Shown here: positions 46,322-54,214 of the stretch, piece after piece | Numbering within the stretch: the first letter of the stretch is position 1 | How the letters are laid out: each line of letters opens with the position of its first letter | Assembly: GCA_002428735.1 (NCBI GenBank) | Contig: DIXO01000044.1 | Span: 1 to 64,000 of the forward strand | Length of the DNA stretch: 64,000 nucleotides | Direction of reading: 5' to 3' | Origin: Syntrophaceae bacterium UBA6078 | GTDB taxonomy: Bacteria > Desulfobacterota > Syntrophia > Syntrophales > UBA2210 | Notes under the pieces: model-generated | The model's input: only the letters and a program-made list of their open reading frames with translations | Databases searched by the model: none | Told to the model about the DNA's origin: nothing | Program-made: the position numbers and the translations under genes

Positions 46322-46597
46322 ATGTTGGAATTGCTGGTTTTTCACAGCGGAAATCCCGCCTGAATGTCGTGCAAAAAGGCTATAGGCGTAGCCAGAGAAA
46401 TGAAGGAAAAGTATATGAATAAACTGAAAGTGGCGATCCACACGACAGACTCCAAAGAGGCACAGCCGTATCAGTTCAGAAGTTCAACCAATGTCTTGCT
46501 TGAGAAGGAACTGGTCCCTGTGGCGGTCGCAACGGACAGGGATAAAATGGATGCATTTCTTTCCGCGAGATTGGGAACCGGACCCGAAACCCGGTAG
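46322..46597 (+). CDS. Small thioredoxin-like selenoprotein with a UxxC motif
   Basis: The frame begins at ATG 46322 behind AAAGGAGGT (46304-46312) and crosses TGA at 46361-46363, read as Sec14. This gives the redox motif U-M-S-C after a first beta strand ELLVFHSG, exactly where thioredoxin-fold proteins have CxxC, followed by a helix (VAREMKEKY) and strand (LKVAIHTT). The total is 91 residues. A 5-bp hairpin follows at SECIS distance. A start at the ATG right after the TGA (46364) lacks a ribosome site. The conserved second half (FRSSTNVLLE, VPVAVATDRDKMDAFL) is also seen in the decayed copy upstream. It is coupled to a methyltransferase gene 12 bases on. The partner and substrate are unknown; a thiol- or selenol-based reductase role is inferred. 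Confidence 0.8.
46378..46393 (+). promoter_or_regulatory. SECIS-like hairpin of the UxxC selenoprotein
   Basis: GGCTA-TAGGCG-TAGCC: a perfect 5-bp stem with a six-base loop containing GG, starting 14 bases after the UGA. The loop guanosines are ~22 bases from the codon, within the usual range for bacterial SECIS elements. Confidence 0.65.
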
Positions 46598-46609
46598 CGT
46601 GAATCCTGT

Positions 46610-47236
46610 ATGCCCAATATAGAGCCGTTTGAAAAACACAGCGACAGATACGACGAATGGTTTGAAGCACACGCCGATGCCTACTACGCCGAATTGGAGG
46701 CGGTACGCCTGGTCATGCCTCCTCCCCCGGCGAGGGGGCTGGAGGTCGGCGTCGGTTCAGGCAAATTCGCGGTTCCTCTGGGGATACAGATCGGTGTGGA
46801 ACCATCGGAGAAGATGGCGGGCAAGGCGGAGAAACAGGGAGTCCGGGTTTTCCGGTGCGTGGCTGAGAAGCTGCCCTTCCCTGCCCCTGAATTCGACTTT
46901 GTGCTGATGGTAACAACCATCTGTTTTGTCGATGATATTCTCCAGTCATTCAAGGAAGCATTCCGGGTGCTGAAGCCGGGGGGGTGCGTTATTGTCGGCT
47001 TTGTGGATAAAGAAAGCGAATTGGGCAAAGAATACATCGCCAAGCGGGATGAAAGCGTTTTCTACAAAGACGCCACCTTTTTCTCAACCCAGGAAGTGAG
47101 CGGGCATCTCAGAGATGCCGGATTTGAAAATCCGTCCTTCAAACAGACGCTGATCCCCGGAGAGCCACAGGGAACAATCAAGGACGGCTTCGGTACAGGC
47201 GCATTTGTGGTAGCCAAAAGTGTGAAACAGGGTTGA
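46610..47236 (+). CDS. SAM-dependent methyltransferase
   Basis: The 208-residue class-I methyltransferase has motif I as GLEVGVGSGKFAVPLG, the acidic post-I region as IGVEPSEKM, and motif II/III around EFDFVLMVTTICFVDD and RVLKPGGCVIVGFVD. It starts 12 bases after the selenoprotein stop and shares its promoter. The pairing was duplicated with the selenoprotein and nitroreductase. The substrate is unknown; UbiE/COQ5-like and thiol or metalloid methyltransferases are alternatives. Confidence 0.88.
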   Translation: MPNIEPFEKHSDRYDEWFEAHADAYYAELEAVRLVMPPPPARGLEVGVGSGKFAVPLGIQIGVEPSEKMAGKAEKQGVRVFRCVAEKLPFPAPEFDFVLMVTTICFVDDILQSFKEAFRVLKPGGCVIVGFVDKESELGKEYIAKRDESVFYKDATFFSTQEVSGHLRDAGFENPSFKQTLIPGEPQGTIKDGFGTGAFVVAKSVKQG

Positions 47237-47267
47237 AAGCAGGTTGCGGCAATTATTGTTCCGCAGA

Positions 47268-47383
47268 GCGCGGGCATATTCCTGCTGAATGATTATTCGT
47301 CATCACCGGATCAGCCGATGGGCGAAGGGCAAACCTTCCGCTTCTCGGGGGACCATCTGGCCCCGAAGACTGTGCGATTCTAA
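47268..47383 (+). pseudogene. Remnant of a second nitroreductase gene (3' end)
   Basis: The end of this stretch reads in frame PDQPMGEGQTFRFSGDHL, then APKTV and a TAA stop. It matches PDQSPPQRPRFPVDHLVLKTV at the C-terminus of the intact nitroreductase at 45456-46067. At the left edge GCGCGGGCATAT (47268-47279) matches the same word inside the intact gene (45828-45839), so an internal deletion joined these parts. No start is present. Confidence 0.75.
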
Positions 47384-47497
47384 TAATCCATTGTTTGTCT
47401 TTGAAACACACGAGGCACGGCGCACAAGAGATGTTCACCCCCGACATCGTCCTGTCACACTCACTTTTACAAACAGAACATATGCAGGAGATTATTT

Positions 47498-48913
47498 TTG
47501 AAGGATTTGAAACGGTTTTTTGAACCCCGCGCTGTTGCCGTTATCGGGGCCTCTTCGACTCCCCATAAACCCGGCAACGACGTCATTCGAAATATGCTCG
47601 CCAACGGGTACACCGGAAAGATATTTCCGGTTAATCCAAAAGGCGGCGAGATACTGGGGATACGGGCCTTTCGTTCCATCCAAGATCTTCCCGAAGGTCT
47701 GGATCTGGCTATAATCATCCTCCCGGCCAAGGCAAACCCCGCCGCCGTAAGGGAATGTGCGGCCAGGGGAATCGAGGCCGTGGTGCTCGCCGCGGGAGGA
47801 TTTTCCGAGGTGGACGAGCAGGGCAGGGCCTTGCAGGAGGAGCTTCTGCGGGCGATCAAAGAGACCGGCATCCGCGCCCTGGGACCCAATACGTCCGGTC
47901 ACTCATCGATGCCTCACCATTTCACGTCCAGCTTCTTTCCCCTGGGCAGAATCCCCCGGGGCCCCATATCCTACATAGCCCAGACGGGAAATTTCGCCAC
48001 CCATACCATGCGTTACATCTCGACCGAGGAACACTTCGGGGTTGCCAGGGTGGTGGGGCTTGGAAACAAGCTGGACATCGATGAAAACGATATTCTCGAA
48101 TATTACGCGACCGACCCGGAGACAAAGGCGATCTTCGTATATCTGGAAAGCTTCAAAAATCCGAAGCGGTTTATGAAGATTGCCGGTGAGGTGACGAGAT
48201 CAAAACCGGTCATCCTCCTCAAGGGAGGGGGCACTGTCGAAGGGGCAAAGGCAGCCGTCGCCCACACGGCGGCCATGGCGTCGGACGACAGATTGATTGA
48301 CGCCGCCTTAAAACAGGCCGGTGTCGTCAGAATCTACGAATACTCTCATCTTGTTCTGGCCGCCAAGGTCCTGGCATGCATGCCCCTTCCCAAGGGCAAC
48401 CGGGTCAGTTTCCTGGCGCCTTCGGGGGCTCAACTTGTCTGCATCACCGATTTATGCCGTCGTACGTTGGAGCTGGACGTCCCGGAGGTGGAGGAGACAA
48501 CCCGGCGCCGTCTTCAGGAAATCAGTCCGTCCTTCATCAGAATGAGGAACCCGGTGGACATCTGGCCCGCGGCATCGGTGAGAGGGATGTTGGAGGCGTA
48601 CCGGGAGGGGATGGAGGCCGTGTTGAAGGACCCCAACATCGACGCGGTTGTCCCGATTCTCCTGCTGACCGATGAGACAGGGGTTCCTCCTCTCGATTTT
48701 CTTGTCGATCTGTCCCGGAAATATCCCGATAAACCGATCCTCACAACCTTCACCGGGGAGAAGAAACACCGGGAAGCAGCGCAGGCCTTTCTTGAGCCCG
48801 GGGGCGTCCCGACCTTTCCGCTGATCGAGGAACCGTTCAAGGTCCTCAGCATACTCGCCGCGTGCAGGCGCGCCCGGGACCGTTCAGACCTCAGAAGAAT
48901 TGAGAAGGATTGA
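47498..48913 (+). CDS. ADP-forming acyl-CoA synthetase, alpha-type subunit
   Basis: The 471-residue protein has a CoA-binding Rossmann domain (FFEPRAVAVIGASSTPHKPGN), a succinyl-CoA-synthetase-like domain with GPNTSG, and a third domain. The likely phospho-histidine lies in VAHTAAMASDD. The ATP-grasp beta domain needed for full NDP-forming activity is missing and no separate beta gene is beside it, so a partner must lie elsewhere. The start is TTG 47498 behind CAGGAG. Such enzymes conserve energy by making ATP from acyl-CoA in anaerobes. Confidence 0.87.
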   Translation: MKDLKRFFEPRAVAVIGASSTPHKPGNDVIRNMLANGYTGKIFPVNPKGGEILGIRAFRSIQDLPEGLDLAIIILPAKANPAAVRECAARGIEAVVLAAGGFSEVDEQGRALQEELLRAIKETGIRALGPNTSGHSSMPHHFTSSFFPLGRIPRGPISYIAQTGNFATHTMRYISTEEHFGVARVVGLGNKLDIDENDILEYYATDPETKAIFVYLESFKNPKRFMKIAGEVTRSKPVILLKGGGTVEGAKAAVAHTAAMASDDRLIDAALKQAGVVRIYEYSHLVLAAKVLACMPLPKGNRVSFLAPSGAQLVCITDLCRRTLELDVPEVEETTRRRLQEISPSFIRMRNPVDIWPAASVRGMLEAYREGMEAVLKDPNIDAVVPILLLTDETGVPPLDFLVDLSRKYPDKPILTTFTGEKKHREAAQAFLEPGGVPTFPLIEEPFKVLSILAACRRARDRSDLRRIEKD

Positions 48914-48930
48914 TACAAAAGGAGGTTGAA

Positions 48931-50889
48931 TCAGCGTATCGACCACTGATCGAAGGGAAGCTCCTCCGGTTCGCGGTCGGCGGGGGCCAGCTCCGCGATG
49001 AAGCGCGACGGGACGGCGTCCATCCCCCACGCGTTTCCGGCGCGGCTGATCAGGGGATGGCAGAAGTAGAGCTGGTCCTTCGCCCGCGTGGTGGCGACGT
49101 AGAAGAGCCGCCGCTCCTCGTCCTCGCCTCCCGGTTCCTTCAGGGCGCGGGCCAGCGGGAACATCCCCTCCGAGCACCAGATCATGAAGACGACCGACCA
49201 CTCCAGCCCTTTGGCCTGGTGGATCGAGCTGAGGACGACCCGGTGGTTGTTCTCCTCCGGCCGGTAGGCGGCCTCCTCCTCCGTGATGTTCGTCATCAGG
49301 GCCAGGTCGCTGAGGAACTCCTCCAGCGAATCGAACTCCGCTGAGAAATCCGACAACTGCCGCAGGTCCTCCTCGCGCGAGGCCCCGTCCCCGTATCTCT
49401 CGTCCATGCGCTCCCGGTAGCCGCCCTGCAGTATCACGTCGATAATCTGGGTCAGGGCATGGGAAGCGGCCAGCTCCCGGACGGCCTTCAGGGTCTCTCT
49501 GAATCCGCCGATCCCGGCCGCGGCCCCTTTCGGGACCTGCTTCATGAACTCGTCGGAAAAAACGGCATCCAGCGGCTCGGACCGCGAGGCGACGAACTCC
49601 CATATCTTGCGCGCCGTCACGTCCCCGATCTTCGGGTAGAGTTTCAGCACCCGCTTCCACGCGATCTCGTCGAGGGGATTCGCCGCGATCCGCATGAAGG
49701 CGGTCGCGTCCTTGATGTGGGCCTGTTCGAAGAACCGTATCCCCGACCTGATCTCGAAGGGGATTCCCCGCCTGACCAGTTCCATCTGCAGTTCCATGGA
49801 GTGGTAGTGGGCCCGGTAGAGGACGGCGATCTCCCCCAGCGGAACCCCCTCGTCGGCCAGTTCGATGATCCGCTGGGCGACGAAATCGGCCTGCTGGAGA
49901 ACGTTCCGCAGGGGAACGAAAACGGGCCGCACCCCCTTCTTTCTGACCGCCCGCAGGACCTTTTCAAACTGCTGGCGGTTGTTCACGATGCTCATGTTGG
50001 CCAGGGCAAGGATCTCCGGGGTGCTCCGGTAGTTGGTCTCCAGCTTGAAGACCTGCGTGTCCGGGTAGCGCTCCGGAAACCGGAGGATATTTGAAAAATT
50101 CGCCCCCCGGAAGGAATAGATGCTCTGGGAATCATCCCCCACCACCATCAGGTTCCGGTGGCGGGCGGCGAGAAGGTCCAGGATCTCGGCCTGGATGATG
50201 TTGGTGTCCTGGTACTCGTCCACCAGAATGTGGCGGAACCGCTCCGCGTACTCGCCCTGTATCTCGGGAAAATCGGTCAGGATGGTGCGCCAGTTGAGGA
50301 GGATATCGTCGAAGTCCATCACGTTCAGCTCTTTTTTGCGGAGCCGGTACCGCAGGGCGACCTTGAGGATATCGGTGATGCAGCGGGAAAGACTCCGGTA
50401 TCTGCCCTCGATGATCTCTTCGATCGCGACGCCGGTGTTCGCGGAGAGGCTGATGATCTCTCCCACGACGCTGGGCTTGGGAAAGACCCCGTCCGCGGTG
50501 TGAATCCCCATCTCCCGAATGCAGGTATTGATGAGCTGCCGGGAATCCTCGGCGTCCACGATCGAATAGCTCAGGTCGTACCCGAGCATCCCGGCGTGCC
50601 GTCGGAGGATGCGGTTTCCCACATGGTGGAAGGTCCCCCCCCACAGCCTTCCCAGGTCCACATCCACCAGCGTCTGCACGCGCGACAGCATGGAGCGGGC
50701 GGCCTTGTTGGTAAAAGTGGCGAGGAGGATCTGCCCCGGATCGATCCCCTGCTGTATCAGGTGGGCGACCCGGTAGGTCAGCGCCCGCGTCTTGCCGCTC
50801 CCGGCGCCGGCGATTACGAGGATCGGGCCGTCCGGGGCCGTAACCACGCCGCGCTGTTCGGGGTTGAGTTCCTTCTCGTAGTCGATCAC
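48931..50889 (-). CDS. UvrD/PcrA/Rep-family DNA helicase
   Basis: The 652-residue superfamily-1 helicase has motif Q near ELNPEQRGVV, Walker A GAGSGKTRAL, motif II VDEYQDTN, motif III GDDSQSIYSFRGA, LETNYRST (motif IV), VVLSSIHQAKGLEW (motif V) and FYVATTRAK (motif VI). It unwinds DNA in repair or replication restart. It is somewhat shorter than UvrD (720) and lies 21 bases downstream of adk on the minus strand. Confidence 0.95.
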   Translation of the reverse strand: MIDYEKELNPEQRGVVTAPDGPILVIAGAGSGKTRALTYRVAHLIQQGIDPGQILLATFTNKAARSMLSRVQTLVDVDLGRLWGGTFHHVGNRILRRHAGMLGYDLSYSIVDAEDSRQLINTCIREMGIHTADGVFPKPSVVGEIISLSANTGVAIEEIIEGRYRSLSRCITDILKVALRYRLRKKELNVMDFDDILLNWRTILTDFPEIQGEYAERFRHILVDEYQDTNIIQAEILDLLAARHRNLMVVGDDSQSIYSFRGANFSNILRFPERYPDTQVFKLETNYRSTPEILALANMSIVNNRQQFEKVLRAVRKKGVRPVFVPLRNVLQQADFVAQRIIELADEGVPLGEIAVLYRAHYHSMELQMELVRRGIPFEIRSGIRFFEQAHIKDATAFMRIAANPLDEIAWKRVLKLYPKIGDVTARKIWEFVASRSEPLDAVFSDEFMKQVPKGAAAGIGGFRETLKAVRELAASHALTQIIDVILQGGYRERMDERYGDGASREEDLRQLSDFSAEFDSLEEFLSDLALMTNITEEEAAYRPEENNHRVVLSSIHQAKGLEWSVVFMIWCSEGMFPLARALKEPGGEDEERRLFYVATTRAKDQLYFCHPLISRAGNAWGMDAVPSRFIAELAPADREPEELPFDQWSIR

Positions 50890-50910
50890 GTCTTTAGAGA
50901 CTGTTCACCT

Positions 50911-51558
50911 TCAGCCCTTGAGGCTCTTTGCGATCTCGGCGACCGTGTCCTTGCTGCTGAGGGAGGTAAAATTCCGGAGAAGCCCCCTCCCCTTGTAGAA
51001 GCCGATCAGCGGGGCGGTCTTTTCGTTGTACGTTTCGAGGCGGTTCAGGATCGCCTCCTCCGTCTCGTCGTCGCGCTGGATGACGGGGCTGCCGCACTTC
51101 TTGCACGTCCCGTCCGGGTTGGGCGGATTGCTCTTGATATTGTATATCTCCTGGCATGCCGAGTTGGAGCAGGTCCGGCGCGTGGTCAGGCGGTCGAGGA
51201 TGACGTCCCGGGGGACCTCCAGACTGGCCACGAAATCGAGGGCGATCCCCAGCTTCGCCAGCAGTTTTTCGAGCGCCTCGGCCTGCGGGATCGTCCGCGG
51301 GAAGCCATCGAGGAGGAACCCCTTTGTGCAGTCGTCCTCTTGGAGACGGGCCTCCATGATCTCCATGATCAGGGAATCGGGCACCAGTCCGCCGCTGTCC
51401 ATATATGACTTCGCCTTTGTGCCGAGTTTGGAACCGCTCTTCACGGCGGCGCGCAGGATATCTCCCGTCGAGATCTGCACGGACCCGTCGAGTTCCGACA
51501 GGAGCTTCGCCACCGTGCCCTTACCCGCGCCGGGCGCGCCCAACAGTACAATCTTCAT
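50911..51558 (-). CDS. adk: Adenylate kinase
   Basis: The 215-residue protein has GAPGAGKGT (P-loop), DGFPRT, and a LID domain with cysteines in RTCSNSACQ and GTCKKCGS that can hold a structural zinc, as in Gram-positive and many deltaproteobacterial enzymes. It balances AMP, ADP and ATP. The ribosome site AAGGAGG lies upstream of ATG 51558, and a good promoter is visible at 51592-51620. Normally near secY in many genomes, it is here paired with the helicase. Confidence 0.96.
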   Translation of the reverse strand: MKIVLLGAPGAGKGTVAKLLSELDGSVQISTGDILRAAVKSGSKLGTKAKSYMDSGGLVPDSLIMEIMEARLQEDDCTKGFLLDGFPRTIPQAEALEKLLAKLGIALDFVASLEVPRDVILDRLTTRRTCSNSACQEIYNIKSNPPNPDGTCKKCGSPVIQRDDETEEAILNRLETYNEKTAPLIGFYKGRGLLRNFTSLSSKDTVAEIAKSLKG

Positions 51559-51586
51559 GATACAACCTCCTTGGTAATATAAAACG

Positions 51587-51640
51587 GGTTCGTTATATAG
51601 GGAACCCCCGGCGGGGTCAAGGGAATAGCGTGGCGGGGAA
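51587..51640 (-). repeat. Repeated promoter sequence, copy A (adk promoter)
   Basis: On the minus strand TTGACC (51620-51615), a 17-base spacer and TATAAC (51597-51592) lie just before adk. The surrounding ~55 bases, including CGCTATTCCCTTGA and CCTATATAACGAAC, recur at 54061-54112 with roughly three quarters identity. It is both a promoter and a dispersed repeat. Confidence 0.7.
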
Positions 51641-51785
51641 GTGGGGGAGAATATCGATTGTCTTCGTTAGATGCGGCTGTTTTATGGTTTACGGGGTTGA
51701 GCGCGATGAAAGGACGCGAACCGATTACCTGTGCAGGGGTCAAGAAAATAGGTATGGTGTCACCGGATTTACCACCAGTAATTTA

Positions 51786-52430
51786 TTAGCTCTCCCCATT
51801 GTCGAGCTTTATAGAGATCGACCTATTGCCCTCATAATGTTCTTTCATCAATTTGAATAGTTCCTTTTGGTTACAAGCGAACTCCTCATCAACAGGGAAT
51901 TGCTTTATTGCCATTGGGATTGATCCTTCACCAAGAAACATCTCCACTATTTTTCTACGTATAAAATTTGTTTCAAATTCTTGATCTGCATAAGCTTGAG
52001 GAGAATAACCAGCCTTTTTAATATGAACTTTATCAAATTGAAAACCAAGTGACTCACCCATTTCATAAAGTAAATCTGAAAGCTGGTCATCCTTTTTTTC
52101 GGCCCAGATTTTCTGCATGTTTTCATCATCTTTTGGATATGAAGCTAAATGGTCCAAATAGGTTTTCCACGCGTTAACCACTTTAGTATACTTTTTTCCA
52201 TTGAATTCTAAGCCAACCATATTCAGTGCTGATACATGCTGAAAAGCTAGTGTTGTGGCTCTGGTTGTCATAAGATCTCGAAAAACTCTTAATTTCTTGT
52301 TTCTATCTTCTGCTCTTCTATCAATGAATTTTTGTATTTGTACAGCAAGGATAGGTCCTAAAATTACAGCAACAATCATCAGCCAGTCGCTTATCGTAAT
52401 ACCCGTTTCGACAATATTGCTTGGTTCCAT
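51786..52430 (-). CDS. Hypothetical membrane-anchored protein (DUF6680-like)
   Basis: The 214-residue protein has a single N-terminal membrane segment in ISDWLMIVAVILGPILAVQI, followed by an Arg-rich helix (RRAEDRNKKLRVFRDLM) and a helical soluble region. The pattern resembles the DUF6680 family often found in mobile or defence-rich regions; this match is by eye. AT-rich compared with its neighbours. The gene has its own ribosome site (AAGGAGAAAG) before ATG 52430. The function is unknown. Confidence 0.7.
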   Translation of the reverse strand: MEPSNIVETGITISDWLMIVAVILGPILAVQIQKFIDRRAEDRNKKLRVFRDLMTTRATTLAFQHVSALNMVGLEFNGKKYTKVVNAWKTYLDHLASYPKDDENMQKIWAEKKDDQLSDLLYEMGESLGFQFDKVHIKKAGYSPQAYADQEFETNFIRRKIVEMFLGEGSIPMAIKQFPVDEEFACNQKELFKLMKEHYEGNRSISIKLDNGES

Positions 52431-52460
52431 TACTTTCTCCTTTAAAAACTAGGAAAACTA

Positions 52461-52521
52461 GGGGCACTTTCCCCATTTTTTAGCCACCCCATCTTTTCCA
52501 TGAAAACGGGGAAGTGCTCCC
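52461..52521. repeat. Palindrome between two AT-rich genes
   Basis: GGGGCACTTTCCCCATTTT (52461-52479) and AAAACGGGGAAGTGCTCCC (52503-52521) form a long imperfect hairpin ending in a T-run in one direction and AT-rich bases in the other. It can act as a bidirectional terminator and resembles the palindromes at 44955 and 54770. Confidence 0.55.
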
Positions 52522-52550
52522 AATTATTCCATTATTTAATCAAACAGATC

Positions 52551-53060
52551 TCACCTTATTTTCTTCATCTTATCTCTAAGTTCCCGGGGCACGTTCTCAA
52601 GTAAAACTATAGAAATAGCCCCCTCCGAGAAATTATTATGAAACGATGCCTGCTTTCCTAAAGACGCTGTAACCTGTTCAGGGCTTAAAGTGTACATGGC
52701 TCCATTGAACGGATCAACTATGAACCACCCAATTAACCCACCAAAAACGAGATTACCCGCAATATACCAGCCATTGGCACTGGCAGTCAAAGAAATGGTC
52801 TGTGCGTCATAACCTTCCTTAGAGATTATAACGGAATAATTTTTCTTACCCCAATAACTACCGTCACTTTTATGCAATGTCACGGATGTAGGCGTTTTCC
52901 CTCTAAATACTTGTGCTCCTTTTTCATCTGTTATGAGAACTGTTGCACTATCGGGAGTGCTGCTTATCGGTATGAGTTGGGTTTTGTCACCGACAATCGT
53001 TGCGCAACCCATAAATACTACCATCAAAATCAATGCCATCGGTTTTAAATATTTTTTCAT
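52551..53060 (-). CDS. Putative lipoprotein with PEGA-like domain
   Basis: The 169-residue protein has a signal peptide and lipobox (VVFMGCA, Cys19), then ISSTPDSATVLITDEKGAQVFRGKTPTSVTL, typical of PEGA-type surface domains. A hydrophobic Gly-rich segment follows (NLVFGGLIGWFIVDPFNGAMY), then a charged tail. It probably sits in the periplasm or outer membrane. AT-rich relative to neighbours. The ribosome site AAAGGAG precedes ATG 53060. Confidence 0.8.
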   Translation of the reverse strand: MKKYLKPMALILMVVFMGCATIVGDKTQLIPISSTPDSATVLITDEKGAQVFRGKTPTSVTLHKSDGSYWGKKNYSVIISKEGYDAQTISLTASANGWYIAGNLVFGGLIGWFIVDPFNGAMYTLSPEQVTASLGKQASFHNNFSEGAISIVLLENVPRELRDKMKKIR

Positions 53061-53113
53061 TCATTCGCTCCTTTCTCTTGTACCAACTTTGAGTTATTAG
53101 AATAGGGTAAACC

Positions 53114-53190
53114 TTGTTTGGAAAACCATGGACATTTCCCATATTTCCAAACAAAAAGCCCCATCTCTCGTTTTGAGAAACAGGGCTTTC
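53114..53190. repeat. Two adjacent hairpins
   Basis: TTGTTTGGAAA (53114-53124) and TTTCCAAACAA (53144-53154) are an 11-bp perfect inverted repeat. Directly after it AAAGCCC and GGGCTTT (53156-53189 region), with inner TCTC/GAGA, form a second hairpin. No ORF overlaps. This may be a transcription end or a REP-like element. The rest of the 240-base gap to 53303 shows nothing further. Confidence 0.5.
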
Positions 53191-53303
53191 GATGACCAGG
53201 CCATAATCCCCCCCGGTTTACAGCTGTTCACACGTACACAGAATGCATCAAGATCAAAGCATGTGAAGCTCCTAACTCTATTACGCTATCGTGTCAAGAA
53301 GTT

Positions 53304-53960
53304 TTACACGGATACCGGTTCGATGCAGCGCGGGTCGTTGTTCCCGGGTGAATCGACGAATTTTGAAACGGGGTACGTCTTGACTGTGGTCACCCGGCCG
53401 TCCGTGAGGATCGCCCGCAGGGCAGCCGGGTCGGTCGTTTGGGGATCGAGCCATGCCTCCATCGCCTCGGGGGTGAGGATCACCGGCATCCGGTCGTGGA
53501 TCTCCCGCATCGATCCGCCCGCCTCCGTCGTGATGATCGCGCAGGAGTGATAGGGAGATTGATCGGCCCCCCGCCACGTATCCCAGAGCCCCGCGAAGCC
53601 GAAGAGGGTGTCGCCGATTGGAGTACAGTACCAGGGCTGCCGGTCCTTCCATTCATAAAAGCCGTCGGCCGGTATGAGGCAGCGCCTCTCCCTGAAGGCC
53701 CTTTTGAAGCTGGGTTTTTCCGCCAGGGTTTCCACGCGGGCGTTGATCAGCGTGGGTCTCCGGGGCAGATCTTTCGCCCAGGGGGGGACCAGCCCCCAGC
53801 GCAGCTTCCCGAGGCGGGTGTTTCCCTGCCGGATGATCGCGCAGACCTCGTCGCCGGGAGCGATGTTGTAGCTGGGTTGCATCTCGTCGGTGACGGTGTC
53901 GACACCGAAGACTTTTTTCACGTGGTTGAGCGAACTGTATAAGGTGAACCGTCCACACAT
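53304..53960 (-). CDS. SRAP-domain protein (YedK/HMCES family)
   Basis: The 218-residue protein starts MCGRFTLYSS, with the catalytic Cys2 that crosslinks abasic sites in single-stranded DNA. It shows YNIAPGD, LRWGLVPPWAKD, NARVETLAEKPSF, CLIPADGFYEWK and IHDRMPVILTP. It shields abasic sites during replication. It is a single gene whose promoter probably lies in the repeated element at 54061-54112. Confidence 0.95.
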   Translation of the reverse strand: MCGRFTLYSSLNHVKKVFGVDTVTDEMQPSYNIAPGDEVCAIIRQGNTRLGKLRWGLVPPWAKDLPRRPTLINARVETLAEKPSFKRAFRERRCLIPADGFYEWKDRQPWYCTPIGDTLFGFAGLWDTWRGADQSPYHSCAIITTEAGGSMREIHDRMPVILTPEAMEAWLDPQTTDPAALRAILTDGRVTTVKTYPVSKFVDSPGNNDPRCIEPVSV

Positions 53961-54060
53961 GACCGTTACAGAAATCCGAGCATACTTCCCATTGTTTTTT
54001 TACGATATCTTCTTTCCCAGTGGTTTCGTATCCGATTTTCCCTCTATCAGCATGTATATG

Positions 54061-54112
54061 AGTTCGTTATATAGGGACCCACGAACGGAATCAAGGGAAT
54101 AGCGTGCCGGCA
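54061..54112 (-). repeat. Repeated promoter sequence, copy B (SRAP gene promoter)
   Basis: On the minus strand TTGATT (54094-54089), a 17-base spacer and TATAAC (54071-54066) form a promoter pointing to the SRAP gene about 100 bases away. The flanking sequence matches the adk promoter element at 51587-51640. Confidence 0.65.
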
Positions 54113-54214
54113 GGGGAAGCGGCCTATTGCCGTGAGGGCTGAAACGCGGCGGTTTTTACCCTTGACAAACCGTGTCATGGATGTACCTATTGATGTGAAA
54201 TAAGGAGGTGAGGC

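Noticed and set aside
46364..46597. 77-residue protein starting right after the TGA
   Set aside because: No ribosome site precedes this ATG, while a perfect one precedes 46322, and the UGA-spanning frame completes a thioredoxin-like motif.
51559..51785. Possible attC or att sites flanking the AT-rich genes at 51.8-53.1 kb
   Set aside because: No RYYYAAC...CAGCC or GGCTG...GTTRRRY pairs were found. The repeat present is a promoter-bearing element.
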